A DNA stretch of 64,000 nucleotides from Mytilinidion resinicola (GCF_010093595.1 NW_022985438.1:671241-735240); one strand, 5' to 3'. Positions 23,598 to 34,861 are shown, counted from the first letter of the stretch. Numbers and translations: made by a program. Notes: generated from the letters alone by a model not told the origin.

Positions 23598-25100
23598 GGT
23601 GTTGAAAATATTCAAGTGTTGTTACACTCGAGGAAAGATCCGATAGTGGTGTAATAAAGTGGGCAACCTCTGGGCAGGGTTGAAGGGTGATCAACAGTCT
23701 CGTCGCTAACGGTCGGTGGTCTTGTGCGGCTATATACTGTTAGCCGCTTCAGCCTTTCGAGGGGCACAACAGATCAGATTCGACGAGAGCTTACCTAAAA
23801 GTATGAATGCAGTCCTTCTAGGTGCGGATTTGAGATGGAAAAAAATTCCTACTCCGAGCAATGACTTGAAAACTAGTAGGAAGACCAGAGCACAGAGAAG
23901 AGGAAACGGTCTGGCTTCAATCACGCAAGGTCGACTGGTTATTTATACCCGGAGACAGTAGACACGGAGACAAACGTCAAAGAGGTGCTTCAGGGCCATT
24001 ACGGAGTGCGCATCTCTACAAATATGTATACTCGCCACATCAGCCACGGAGTGGCGCCACAGTGCTGACAGGTGACTGGGCCGAGTGGAACTAGGTTGCG
24101 ATGTGCATTTTTGATACAGCTGCTGTGGGGTGAGAGGGGGCAGACTCATGGGGGAGATACCAAAGCCAATGGGTATGCAGCGTGCAATGGAGTAGTTTCG
24201 CAACATGGTCGAATTTGCCGGCCAACCACCAAAACAGTGGAGCATCTAAGAATAAAAGTCGCCAACAGACAGCTGGAAACACCCGTGTCCATGGGGAGGG
24301 GAGCCTGCGAGCCAAGATCGGCACCTCCCACGCGGTGTTGGTGTGGTCCCAGCGAGGTTGAGGGTGAACGTGCTCGAGGCTGAAGTCAGTTAGCAACACC
24401 CTCTCCAAACTCAACATCATGACTCCGAGTCGCAAGCATTCAACAGACGGGATCCATTGGACGGCGGCATGAGCGAGCAATTACTCAAGTTCGGGGCGCG
24501 GTCGGACGACGTGAACAAACCCAGCTCGAATGGTGCAAATGCAAAGGCAGCAGCTTCAGTTCCCGTTCGCAAGTGCTCGTTGAGTTTCGCTCAAACGCTC
24601 CAGACGACGACGGGAACAGGCACAGGGCATGGGGCCCTTCGCACAGACGGCGTTTGCTGGAGATGGGACTGCATGCCGTGGGGCACTGGTGGCCTTCATT
24701 GCCGCGGCCATCCAACCAGCGGCGGCGCTGGCGGGTTTCCGCAAATAGGGCTCCATATGCCAGCTGAGCAGCAGGGCTGCAAGGCTGCTCTGGAGTCCGC
24801 GGGCAGGTGGAGGGGAGTGCAAGGGGATTGCACTATGGCTTCAGGATGCCCGGGTGGTGTTGTTGTACCATTGTCCTGATTTCGTTTAGCTGTATCCTCA
24901 TACGAAGTAAAGCCACCCCTGTCGCACCCACTGGCAAAGCGAAGAGACGGGACAGGAGCAGTCCGGAACCGTCAGCCACAGACTCGACTGGGAGCGAGAG
25001 AGCAACGCTGATGCCGAGTGCGCGTGTGCGTCATGTCCCGAGTGTTTTTTAAGCTTCTTCTCTGGCCGACCGAGCGATCAGTCATCCCGCAGGAGACTCA

Positions 25101-25180
25101 CCCGCCATATCGGATTCGGCGCCCACCATATCGAGCTCCCACCATATCGAGCTCCCACTATATCTGGCGCCCACCATATG
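25101..25180. repeat. Tandem repeat, ~16-bp unit, about five copies
   Basis: Imperfect direct repeats of CCCACCATATCGAGCT: the first copy is longer and diverged, the two central copies are identical, and the last two are variants (CCCACTATATCTGGCG and CCCACCATATG). Each copy retains an ACCATAT-like core. Unit spacing is continuous without spacers, so this is a minisatellite and not a CRISPR. Confidence 0.7.
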
Positions 25181-26338
25181 TGCACGTTTGGGACGTCGGG
25201 GGACGCGACGGTGAGTGCGCCTGAATGGCCTCTCTTCTCCGCTCGCTCTGGACCCCAACAGGAGCTTATAGTCCAGTGCAGCACCTGCTGCTGCTCTGGG
25301 GCCAGAGACCCGCTATCTGAACCGGCACCAAAGACTGTTTTCAGGATTGTGGGATGCTTGCTGTCTGGCGAGGCTGCGACAGGGTACTGAGGGTGACGTC
25401 CAAAGATGCAGGTGGAGAGAACTGCAGGCCCCTGGTGGGACGTCAGGGGATGAAATGTGGCTGGTGAGATTGCACAGCCACGCACGACTCCACCGGGCAC
25501 CTCCACTGGGCACGCTGATATGCGAGAATTACCCTCACAAACCCGCAAAGTCGACAACTTTTGCCGGTGTACGCACCGTGGGCACAGTCAGCCAGCCACA
25601 TTGCGTTTCGACCTGCCGGTGTGGCGTCCTCAAGCCCCCATCACGGCCGGGTTCAGCCACATGTGTATCTGACTCAAGGTAGGGGTTCAATTGCCATAAC
25701 TGTGCGCCCTGTGGCACGAGTCTCACACATCTGACTTGTGGCTACACATCAAGCCACCCCGCTGGGCCGTCTCGATGGCAAGCCGTTGACGATGGCCAGC
25801 TCAGACAGCTTCTCGAGCATGAGGCAACGTCATTGCTAGCGACTCGTCTCATCGCTGGACATGACAAGCTGCACCGCCCGTGGGGTCCGTCCGTCTGGTC
25901 AGATTACGGGGCCTGAGGGACAATTTCTAATCCATCATACAGCACATTGTCCCGATTGGGAGGACTATCTATGGCGCTCCTATCGCGCTCATGATGTAGT
26001 CCGGCATAAAGCTGTCTTTCAAACATCCCTCTCTTGACCTCTCTTCATTGTCTCACGGGCATGTTCTCAAGATCGACGGTAGCACGGCCTTCAGCAATAC
26101 TTCGCTCAACCTGAACGAGAGCACACTATTACTAATTGGGAAGACTATCATTGACCAATCGTAGCACGTCGCCGCTTCGCAACAGCGCCCAATAGCAACA
26201 CGTTCACGCGGGGCATGGAAAAGGTGCCACTATAATTCTAGAACAACTGTGCACCTGCATGCCACTGCTTGGGTAGCTTCAGTTCATTTCTAAGACTCTG
26301 AACAAGATAGGAGCTCTTCACCCTGGGCTATGTGGAAA

Positions 26339-26400
26339 TTTGTTGAAGCACTTCAAGCAGTGGCAGACAGGTGTATACACAGGCAGAGACTTGCTGAGAG
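26339..26400 (+). repeat. Dispersed repeat, copy 2
   Basis: Contains TTTGTTGAAGCACTTCAAGC followed directly by AGTGGCAGACAGGTGTATAC. Nearly the same left half occurs at 30.12 kb and the right half at 20.9 kb. It has no coding capacity. Confidence 0.5.
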
Positions 26401-26688
26401 CACCGCTTTTTCAATGTCCAGCGTCACGTTCTAGGTTGTAAAGAACCATTCCCGTCGGTTGACTTCTTCAGTTCATAAGGCTTTGAGCATTCGAAGTAGC
26501 GACAGCACACCTGCATGACCGTCGAAAAGGTATATTGAAACCAGTTTGATTCATGACGAATTCTATCGCGAATGCTAGAACGACTTGTTCGTTCGACGAG
26601 TATGGGTGTCAAGCTCTACTGCTAATAATCCCGTATCATTCTCAACAATTGTATGTCCTGCGTAGCCTTGTCTTCCTATCTAGGTAAG

Positions 26689-28089
26689 CTACGCACCATA
26701 CCCTATACTCTCTAGCCAAGAACCCAGCGCTGCAAAAAGGTGTATCTCACGCTTTTCGTTGCAGTACCGGATGAGTGCATTTGAACGCTCAACAGCATCC
26801 GCACCGGTCGCTTTCTGCAGCTTCGCCCAATCGACAGGACACAGGTATGGTGCCTGCCGAGCGTCCTCCCTAATGGATGCGGACCCTTGCATATTGCACG
26901 CGTAATAAGTACAATGACCAATCCCGAAGCAATGAGCAACTTCATGGCTGGCCGTGCGACAAATGCGACCCAGCCAAAGTCCAGTAAGAGTGACCGGATC
27001 CACCGAGCTGGATAAAGGGGGAAGGGCTGTATGGGCCGCGATTGCGGCTCGGAGCGGAGAGCCCGCATGTTGCTCTACATCGATGGCATCGGAAGCTTGC
27101 TGCGACTTTTTTCTCCTAGCCTCATTCTTGCCGCGTTTGGAAATCTGATTGCTGTCGTCCATTGCTTCATCGCAACAGTCCGCTACGTAGGCAGCACAGT
27201 GCGAAGCTGGCCACGCATGGTCGCGCTCTACCTCTTGCCTGGTATCCAGGCCAGGGTGATAGCGCGCCATAGAGACGACAGAAACGCGACTGGAACCATA
27301 AGCAAGACCGCACACGAATTCGTCCTCGGGACTTTGGTAGAGGTCTTGTTGGACGAGGAAAAGTAACGCGAATGCATCCGATGGTAGCATGGCAATCGCA
27401 GCGTCCAATAGATCATCAAGATTCAATTGAGCTTCGTAGGCTTTGTCTAGGGAGGGCCGGGTGCGAATTCCTATAATCTCTTTTGATGTCTTGAGGCCGA
27501 TGAGGGGCGTTTTTGACGACTTTGCAGACACTCTCGCCACTCTCGACTTTTTATCCTCCCAGGCGGTAAACGTAGCTGTGGAGGGCGGGAGTATCTTGAC
27601 AGTCATGCCGTGGTAGTATGCGCTGAGATAATCCACGACGTCTCGGATATCTGGCGGAGGAACATAAACTTCTTTCTTCGCGCTTCCTGATTGGACTTGG
27701 CTCCATGTTTGCGCGAAATTAACGTTGTGGGTCATCGTCGGCGGCCCAATCACATAAATGGTCTTTTGTTTTTTCGTAACTCTGTTCCGCTCATCGAGTC
27801 TCATGCGATTCCATTCCGAGAAGCTCTGTGGAGGATGGGTTGGGTCGAGAGCCAAGTCCTCCCCTGGTAATACCAACGGGGCGGGAAGCGATGTAGCACC
27901 CAAAGTTGGGGTATTAGTGTCCCTTTTCCTCTTTACTGAAGCTTTAGCGTTTTCTTCCCCTATTGACCTATTTACGGCAGCCCGCTGTCGTAGGGTGGGA
28001 CCTCGAAAGCCAACTTCTGCAGCATAGGTGCACGAGTTGAAGGTGAGGGTGGGATGGGCGCACCGAGATGAGACGGCACGCTTTGGCAT
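26689..28089 (-). CDS. Archaemetzincin-type zinc metallopeptidase (M54)
   Basis: A single-exon gene of 466 aa from ATG 28089; an in-frame ATG at 28176 would add 29 residues. The active-site motif HEVAHCFGIGHC near residue 380, followed by a CxM (CNMQG) and a further Cys about 17 residues on (YLCPVD), matches the archaemetzincin signature HExxHxxGxxHC-x4-CxM with its extra zinc-binding cysteines, although the final CxxC is reduced to a single Cys. Glu after the first His is the expected general base. The N-terminal 150 residues are basic and low-complexity. A Lys/Arg-rich insertion of about 30 residues lies just upstream of the active site. The physiological substrates of fungal archaemetzincins are unknown to me. 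It is probably cytosolic or nuclear, since no signal peptide is seen. Confidence 0.88.
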   Translation of the reverse strand: MPKRAVSSRCAHPTLTFNSCTYAAEVGFRGPTLRQRAAVNRSIGEENAKASVKRKRDTNTPTLGATSLPAPLVLPGEDLALDPTHPPQSFSEWNRMRLDERNRVTKKQKTIYVIGPPTMTHNVNFAQTWSQVQSGSAKKEVYVPPPDIRDVVDYLSAYYHGMTVKILPPSTATFTAWEDKKSRVARVSAKSSKTPLIGLKTSKEIIGIRTRPSLDKAYEAQLNLDDLLDAAIAMLPSDAFALLFLVQQDLYQSPEDEFVCGLAYGSSRVSVVSMARYHPGLDTRQEVERDHAWPASHCAAYVADCCDEAMDDSNQISKRGKNEARRKKSQQASDAIDVEQHAGSPLRAAIAAHTALPPLSSSVDPVTLTGLWLGRICRTASHEVAHCFGIGHCTYYACNMQGSASIREDARQAPYLCPVDWAKLQKATGADAVERSNALIRYCNEKREIHLFAALGSWLESIGYGA

Positions 28090-28572
28090 TTTGTGCGCGC
28101 TTAGAAGGAAGAGCCTCCGCGTAGAACGGGACTCGCGGTGTTCATAAATCATTTCAACGTGTTGTTGCCTAACCATGCCCAGGTGGTCAGCACAGCCGAT
28201 TTGAGTGGCTGCGCCACACTTTGGTCTATTAGGGGGTGGCTTGGTCGGAGTTTACCTGCTTTGAAGCACAGACCTCCCAGCAACAATTTGACACGCATTT
28301 AGACAGACGCGAGTTTAAGAGGTGTATCTAAGCATGTACTCAATTAATGATATGGAAGCGCGAATCTTGTCTAATCCAAGACTGCCCAAACCTCTGACAA
28401 AAGAGACATAAGAGAAAAGTAGCGTAGAGGCTCGACGCACCTCGCTGTGGTATCCATAGAATTTCAACAAACCTTCCCTGACCCCAAATGCAGCGCTTGT
28501 GCGCGTCCAAAATATCGACGTGCGTGTGCCGGACAAATTGATCCCAAAAGGGCACGTAAATGTCTTCGAACT
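28090..28572. other. Intergenic, nothing recognised
   Basis: Between two minus-strand genes. It carries the promoter of the archaemetzincin gene and the 3' end of the next gene. Confidence 0.45.
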
Positions 28573-29650
28573 TCAAGGACAAGTCAGACTTCTGACCCTC
28601 CGCTCTCCTCTCCGAAGAGTCTGCTTCCGGAGATCGGCAGGCACAGCAACAGCACCCCAACACTGCAGCGCCGCGCGTTGGAGCAACTCCATCTCCTCGC
28701 CCTTCATTCTCAGTTGCCGCTTTGCTAATTTGGATTTTCTCAACTTAGTACCAGTGCCTTCACCATCTCCATGCAGCCCCCCATCTCGAAGAAGAGCAGC
28801 ACGTTGCTTGGGAGCCGTGCTTCTGGGCGATGGAGACGACACTAGAGCTTCAAGCTCACCACACTCGTGTATGAGGCCATGAACACCCGCGGAGAGAAGA
28901 TTGGCGCGTGAGAGAAGATAAGGCCAGTAGTCTGGACCCCAAAATGGATCTTGGACAAGGGCCTCACGTAGCGCTGGGAGTATGTGTGGTAGTGGGGGTA
29001 GAGACAGTCCTGAAGGAGTGGTGGGGCTAACGGGCTCTGAGCTCGGAAGAGCATCACTAGGAGGCGACGAAGCCGGCGAAGTTGAGAGGAGGGATGAAGT
29101 AACCGTGAGACGGATGTGTGATTCGGTGCTAATGGTTGCAGCGGTGACGCAGGCTGGATTGAAGGCTGTATTAGCAATTGTTCGTGCAGAACGCTGGATT
29201 ATAGTCTTACCTGGACAGCCGCGAGTACAACACCAGTCCACCTCATCCGTCACAAAGCACTGCAGCCAGAGGAACGCGCTGCGTGCATCCCCATGGAAGG
29301 CTAGCTCAAGGTCCTCGGGCTTCTGAGTGCAGAGTGCCGCGTGGGCAAGGGCCGACGCACGCCTAAACAGCTGCAATACGGGCATATTCAGTGCGTGCAG
29401 AATGTCGCGATGCAATATCCAGGTTGGATGAGTGTCCGGGAAGGCAGAATGGTGTTCACAGAAGCTAGGGGTGGTCAGGGAGGGCGTACAAGACAAGTTC
29501 GAGTCAAACGTACCTGTTGTCCGTCTTGTCGGCTAGGTAGTGCCGCAGCACCTGGAAACCGGGCGACGCCGCGAGCGCGGCCATATCATCATGGGGGATG
29601 TCGAATGGAGACTCGGATGGGGTCGACTGCGTGGCTGTGGCCATGGCCAT
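28573..29650 (-). CDS. Conserved-looking protein of unknown function
   Basis: Three exons on the complement, 29514-29650, 29211-29464 and 28573-29165, sum to 984 bp (327 aa). The start ATG at 29650 is preceded by an in-frame TGA two codons upstream, which fixes it. The first exon reads MAMATATQ...DDMAALAASPGFQVLRHYLAD. The second ends in a Cys-containing segment, DEVDWCCTRGCP. The third has CVTAATISTESHIRLT, a Ser/Pro-rich linker, an aromatic DPFWGPDYWPYLLSRANLL segment, and a Lys/Arg-rich C-terminal helix. No family is recognised. The CC/C arrangement might bind metal, but this is speculation. Confidence 0.65.
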
Positions 29651-30874
29651 GATTCAGCGAAGGTAGCGGTACGGCGAACGCATGCAGACGTGGATTGGGA
29701 GGCGTGGGCATTGAAGGGCAGGCAACGAGCGACAATATGTGTGAGGACGACGGGCGACGTGAAGCATAAGACGACGAAGAAGAAGGGGAACTGGATAAGG
29801 GAGAGATGTGGAGGTCGATCAGTGGATGCGTTGGGCGTCCTCTTTCGGCTTGAAGCAAGCCACTGACCCACGCTCGCAGCCACAGCGCCAGATTTGGGGG
29901 CGTCGTGGCCATCTAGCGGCCCGAAAGCAGCATTTCGCGGAGCCACGGCCGTGTTCTCGCCCTCTAGCCCGCCGTGCTGGCACGCTACCGCGGTGGAGGC
30001 CGGTGGGTGATTCATGGCGTAATATTGGGGTCCTTTCGCGACTCTGCTGAGATGGGCTAGCAGTGTAACCGACTGCTCATAACGATATGCTTTTACGGGA
30101 TACAGAATTATAGAGCTTTGTTGAAGCATTTCAGGCAGTGACAGACAAGCGCAGACACTCAATCAAAGCAAGCTGCCTGGGCACTGTTCTCGTGGCTAAC
30201 AGACAGCTATCGCTCTCGAGCTGTGGCCTCAAAAACACCGACACAGGATCCTGAACACAAACATGTGTTGTTGTAACTAATAGTATTTCCTCGACAGCGT
30301 TTCGCCATAGTTCTTCCAGCACATCCCTAAACCGGATTCTACCCAAGCGTGAGTCTATGCAAAAAATGACATCGACCCTAAAGTAGCATGATAAGAAATT
30401 CCCGGCTCCTGCACCAACCCCGCTGAACGCTAAGAATAAGCCGCCGCCGTTTTGGGAAAGCAGAGAAGAAGAGATAGCAGTTCATATCGTGCACGGTGTC
30501 CTGGACCCACAACCTTCATTCAAGTCGCAAGTCCCACCAAGTCTATTGCAGAGCGACCTTCTCTACGCGAGCCACGACGGGCAGCGTGTGTCTGTGACAA
30601 CCTTCATACCTCGTAAAGGTCATGCGCATCGTTGGGCTCAGTACTCGCAGCCATCTAAGCAACTTCAATATGGTCGAAAAGAAAAGGTGTTCAGAGCAGG
30701 ATACCGAAGCTCGATACCCAACCGTTCCATCTACACCGAATACGGCGATCGAGGGTATCGTGTCCGTGGCCTAATTGTCTGCAACCTACGACAGCGATAT
30801 CGATGGTCGGTAGTCGTCAATGCTCATTTCTTCTCGCTCAAAGCACCCATCCCTTCATACCAACCCTTCGATAG
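29651..30874. other. Intergenic, with dispersed repeat copy
   Basis: No gene recognised. The long plus-strand open frame entering the RasGAP gene is antisense to it and lacks family features. A dispersed repeat copy lies at about 30117-30180. Confidence 0.5.
30117..30180 (+). repeat. Dispersed repeat, copy 3
   Basis: Shares CTTTGTTGAAGCATTTCAGG and the following CAGTGACAGACA with the copy at 26.34 kb, with only a few transitions between them. Confidence 0.5.
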
Positions 30875-33800
30875 TCAGCTGTCCTTGTCTCCCTCCTTCT
30901 CGCCCTTGTCTTTCTTCCCTTTCTTCTTGAAGCCGGGAAGAACGTTTCTAATCCCTCTGCCCTCTCTTCTTTCTCTCTCTCGCGCGCGTTCGCGCTCCCG
31001 TTCTCCGAACCGCGGAAGAGCGGTCGTGTACTCCTCCCCACTTGCACTGAGCGCGCCCTCGCTACCTTCTAGACTACGAGTTCCTGAGCTGTGGGTACCA
31101 GAAGCGAACCGAGACGGTGCAATAGCTGAGAGATTGATATGCGTGTTGGGGTTAGCAGTAAACGACTGGCTTGCTGACATCCCCAATCCATCTCTGGATC
31201 CAGGTGGTGTTTCCTCGGTTGCAGATGCAGAGGCCGACGCTGACGCCGATGCAGTTCCTAGGCTTCGCGTATATCTGCTTCCTCCGGGGGTTGCGGTCGC
31301 CGAAGCTACAGAGGCTATTGAAACAGCAGAACCCATTGGCATACTGGTCGATGAGCTGGCATGGTGTCTGGAACCCCGGACAGGAAGCGATTTCATTGTC
31401 ACTGGCGTGCTGGCGCTAGACGAGCTTGGGCGATCGTCATCGGGGCTGTTCGGAGCTGACATGCTGCCCTTTCTCACTGAATGGCCTACAGGCTCGAAAC
31501 TTGCCGAGCTTTCAAGTTGCTCTACCAGTTCTTCCCATTTGACACTTAGACTAGAGGATGGGCGCTCTGCACGCTCAGCCCGGTTTAGGCAATCCGCAGT
31601 GCGTTGGTGTAGCGAGGTACAGATATCGTGGAAGCGCAGGAGATCGCCATCCGACTGCTGAATGTTATGGGCTGACGAGACGGTGTTATTTAGCCACAAG
31701 TCGACGAGTGCAGCGAAGTTGCGCGCGTGGTCGATCAGATAAGGAAGGGAGGGAAACCCTTCACGAGAGGTGGGTGGAAGGCGCTGCAGGATCGCGAGGG
31801 GTGTGCTGTAGGAGGGCGGAATTGGTGAAAGGGTTAAGGTTGCCGAGGAGATCGAGCAAATGTTATCAATGTACGATTTAAATTCCTGTCGGTGGGACGA
31901 TAAGAAGGTGTTCATTGGCTCCATCCATTGTTCTTTGGCTCCGAAAGTTGACATGTTAGCCAACCCTTGCAGCGACTTTGCAATCAATGTAAGTGTTCGC
32001 CTCGCCTTTGGTTTAGGATGATCTTCGACTCTGTTAGAACGCATTGACTTAAACTGGAGGGTATAGAGCTCACCTTTTAGCAGCCCGAAGAGTTTTGGAT
32101 TGAGGACCGCAGGGCAGAAGAAACGAAGAAATAGGAAACCAGAGACACTACTATACGTCACAGTCCTGAGGAAGTCGCCGTACCGGTCTTCTGCACAAGC
32201 TCGGATGTGCCGGAAGATCATTCGTAATTCTTGAGGACATCGCGATACCGAGTTGTATATTGCTTTCCATAGATCCTCGGTGAGATTAATGAGCCTTCTC
32301 CAATTTCGATCTAGCTCATGCTGAGAGTGGATCCTGTTAGGGTCGACCTCACAATCGGGGTCTTTTTCGCTTATTTCCTTCAGCTTCTCACAAAGTGTCT
32401 CCTCGAGATACTCCTTGCCTAATCGCTTCATGTGGAAATCTAGTGCTTTGGTTAATAGAGTGTTGCCGCGGAACAACAGGTTGGCTTCCAATTTTGCAGA
32501 GTTACCAAGATCTCGAACAAACAGTTCGCGATCACTCGATGAGCCGAAGGATTCGCTCGAGTCGCTGGAGCCTAATCGCCTGCTGAATCTTAGTCTGCTT
32601 GCTGGTGTTTCCTTGAGAGTCCCGTCAATTTCTTCCTCCACCAAAGCCATTATCCACTCCCCAGCTTGGCCAGAGACTTGAAAGATGTTGAGGAGACACT
32701 CGGAGAGTCTCTTTAGCTCGTTGGGGACCATCTGGGATAGTTGAAGTGTGAGGCCGTTAGAAAATCGATGGAGAAGCTCGGACATGGGTTGATAATCGCG
32801 AGCCATCAATATCACCACTTCTTCGGCGCTGACTTTGACGAGGACTTCTCCAACACTATTGCCGTACATGTTAACGAGTGGCCACCACTTTTCCAGCTCT
32901 TGGGTTGGGCCAAGATCATCGAGGTACACATCTACCTTGCCACAAGTCTGATCGAACGAGATGCCCGTATATCCGCCCGTGCCATCAGACGAACTAAATG
33001 CTTCGGATGTCGGCTGAGGGTCGTGGTGGGCTCGCTCCTTTTGGCCTTGGCTGGGCGGGCGCTTCTTCAACAAAAGTGAAGCTGTAGAAAGCACAGCTGG
33101 AAGATCGAGAAACTCAAACTCCTCTCGCCAGAAGGGTGTGTTTCCCTCATTCTTGACCATGGTTCGGGCTCTTGTTTCGCCGTCCAGAAGAACCTCAACG
33201 TAGTAGCCTCCAGACTTGTTCGTATTGGACGATGGCGGCCTATTCGGGACGTTGTAGTCGGCAACTTTAGGGCTCAAAGGAGGCATTAACCGAGCCTCGA
33301 CTACTTTAATCATTAGAGAACGTTCCATGCGGAACATGTCCTGCATTGTCGAAGTAAAATTTGGGGATACCGTAGGTTCCTCCGCAAGATCTGGCTGCTT
33401 CGGACCATACAGCTGCGGGATGGTGAAAGCTCGGAGGAGAACAATCCAGACTTCATATAGAACACGAGATTCTAGAGAGAGAAATATGGGTCGTAGCAAT
33501 GATATGGATGTGGCCATTGAGGTGTACTGTGGATATATAGCAATGCAGAATTCGTTGTCGAGCACAGAGGGGTCTAGTCGCTGCACGGCGCAGCGAGATA
33601 GCTGGGATAGCTGAACAACAGAAACTAAAGTTACGTCGGTGTCTGCAAACAGCTTCAGCTCTCCGTTCTCACGCAATGTGCAAGACACTCTTCTCCACCG
33701 CCGAGATCCGTGGCTTTGGAGCCTGTAGGCCTGCGGCCTGGCAGCGGATTTCGAAGCCCCAACGTTGCTGTAGGACACGTTCGTATCCCAGTAGATCATC

Positions 33801-34861
33801 TTCCCAACTTTGATAATTGGCGCCTCCTTGAGTAGTGATACCTCGGAGTGCCTGCGGCTTTCGACAAGGCGCCGCTCCGGGACCAATGGAGTCTGCGGTT
33901 TGGCCATTTTGTTCTGGATGCCTTTGGGGCGGATTGGCTGCCAGCACAGAAGCGCCGCGAACCACGAGTCAAACTCCTCCTGAGTCGGCGGCCGCAGATG
34001 GACTTCTAGACTCGAGTTGTGCAGAGAAACATCTATAAAGGCGGTATATGACTCAGCGTCGTATGCGCTCTTGACGCGGCAGCCTCTCAGGTCTGGGACG
34101 AGTGTTCTGTGGTATGAATTGTCGCTCTTGGGCTCGTAGACCAAGCTGCCCGACTCCTCGTTGATATAGCAGTATGACAGCGACCACGGATTGCTTTCTC
34201 CCCGGCGAAACGCAAGCATGCCCTGCATCCTCCCACACGTCGCCCTCATGAGCTTCAGGACCTTGCGGGCATCGGACGCGGGCACGGGCGAGACCCAGGA
34301 ATCGGGCTGCGCAGTGGTTGCGGTCACAGTGTGGGGTACGGGCGAGGTTGTGCGAGGAGGCTGCTTGACCATGCGGCTGCGGCTGGAATTGGAGGCGCGG
34401 GAGGCCGAGTGCGAGGGCGCAGAGATGGTCGACGGATGGCCGATGGACGTGACGGCTTCCTCGAGGCCCTGGAAGTTTGCAGAGCCGGTGGAATGCACAG
34501 AGCCAATGCGATGGCGGCTGGTCATGAACAGGTTGGGCGGCGACTTGTCGCGGGTGGTGCGCTCCTCCAGCGTGCGGGTGCGTGGACGGGTGTGCGAGTC
34601 CCTCAGACCTCTGAGCGAGTACTCTCCATCATTCGAGTTGGAGCGGGCCACAAAGCTCCGGGGACTGTCGCGCTGCAGGGCGCGCGGCGAGACCTGGGGC
34701 GACGAGACGGCGACTCTGGGGTCGCGCTGCTTCGCGATGCCGTCCTCGGGGATGGAGTCGTCGTCGGGCGTGACGGCGCGGATCGTGTAGTTGGCGCGTG
34801 GGTCGTCGGACGGGTCTGGCAAGCCGTTCCTCTTCCTGCTTTGTCGCTGCCGTGGGTCCAT
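30875..34861 (-). CDS. RasGAP with PH and C2 domains (BUD2-like)
   Basis: A GTPase-activating protein for a Ras-family GTPase; the PH-C2-RasGAP order matches fungal BUD2/CLA2 proteins, which act on the bud-site GTPase Rsr1/Bud1 in yeast. From ATG 34861 the protein is 1328 aa; the open frame extends further upstream only from a GTG. The first ~190 residues are disordered and Ser/Arg-rich. PH-like regions lie near residues 200-325 and 360-485, a C2 domain near 515-640 (SLMIKVVEARLMPP; GNTPFWREEFEF), and the RasGAP domain near 730-1070 with the arginine-finger motif LFRGNT and FLRFFCPAVLNP. The C-terminal ~250 residues are low-complexity Ser/Ala-rich with a Lys-rich end. A 45-nt segment near 32.03-32.08 kb, starting GTGAGC inside the RasGAP domain, may be an in-frame intron. 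Confidence 0.88.
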   Translation of the reverse strand: MDPRQRQSRKRNGLPDPSDDPRANYTIRAVTPDDDSIPEDGIAKQRDPRVAVSSPQVSPRALQRDSPRSFVARSNSNDGEYSLRGLRDSHTRPRTRTLEERTTRDKSPPNLFMTSRHRIGSVHSTGSANFQGLEEAVTSIGHPSTISAPSHSASRASNSSRSRMVKQPPRTTSPVPHTVTATTAQPDSWVSPVPASDARKVLKLMRATCGRMQGMLAFRRGESNPWSLSYCYINEESGSLVYEPKSDNSYHRTLVPDLRGCRVKSAYDAESYTAFIDVSLHNSSLEVHLRPPTQEEFDSWFAALLCWQPIRPKGIQNKMAKPQTPLVPERRLVESRRHSEVSLLKEAPIIKVGKMIYWDTNVSYSNVGASKSAARPQAYRLQSHGSRRWRRVSCTLRENGELKLFADTDVTLVSVVQLSQLSRCAVQRLDPSVLDNEFCIAIYPQYTSMATSISLLRPIFLSLESRVLYEVWIVLLRAFTIPQLYGPKQPDLAEEPTVSPNFTSTMQDMFRMERSLMIKVVEARLMPPLSPKVADYNVPNRPPSSNTNKSGGYYVEVLLDGETRARTMVKNEGNTPFWREEFEFLDLPAVLSTASLLLKKRPPSQGQKERAHHDPQPTSEAFSSSDGTGGYTGISFDQTCGKVDVYLDDLGPTQELEKWWPLVNMYGNSVGEVLVKVSAEEVVILMARDYQPMSELLHRFSNGLTLQLSQMVPNELKRLSECLLNIFQVSGQAGEWIMALVEEEIDGTLKETPASRLRFSRRLGSSDSSESFGSSSDRELFVRDLGNSAKLEANLLFRGNTLLTKALDFHMKRLGKEYLEETLCEKLKEISEKDPDCEVDPNRIHSQHELDRNWRRLINLTEDLWKAIYNSVSRCPQELRMIFRHIRACAEDRYGDFLRTVTYSSVSGFLFLRFFCPAVLNPKLFGLLKGELYTLQFKSMRSNRVEDHPKPKARRTLTLIAKSLQGLANMSTFGAKEQWMEPMNTFLSSHRQEFKSYIDNICSISSATLTLSPIPPSYSTPLAILQRLPPTSREGFPSLPYLIDHARNFAALVDLWLNNTVSSAHNIQQSDGDLLRFHDICTSLHQRTADCLNRAERAERPSSSLSVKWEELVEQLESSASFEPVGHSVRKGSMSAPNSPDDDRPSSSSASTPVTMKSLPVRGSRHHASSSTSMPMGSAVSIASVASATATPGGSRYTRSLGTASASASASASATEETPPGSRDGLGMSASQSFTANPNTHINLSAIAPSRFASGTHSSGTRSLEGSEGALSASGEEYTTALPRFGERERERARERERREGRGIRNVLPGFKKKGKKDKGEKEGDKDS

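Larger units (their letters stand above)
23598..26688. other. 3-kb region without recognisable gene
   Basis: Short open frames exist on both strands but mostly start at non-ATG codons, overlap one another and show no family motif. It holds a short tandem repeat (25101-25180), a dispersed repeat copy (26339-26400), and two similar stretches near 25955 and 26135 sharing ATTGGGARGACTATC. It may be old transposon debris or a non-coding locus. Confidence 0.5.

Noticed and set aside
25101..25180. CRISPR-like array
   Set aside because: Units are contiguous without spacers and the genome is eukaryotic.
23716..25680. Several overlapping 80-160 codon frames on both strands
   Set aside because: Mutually overlapping, many with non-ATG starts, and none with recognisable motifs.
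30489..31661. A 390-codon plus-strand open frame
   Set aside because: Most of it is antisense to the RasGAP C-terminus, whose Ser/Ala-rich codon bias opens the opposite strand.
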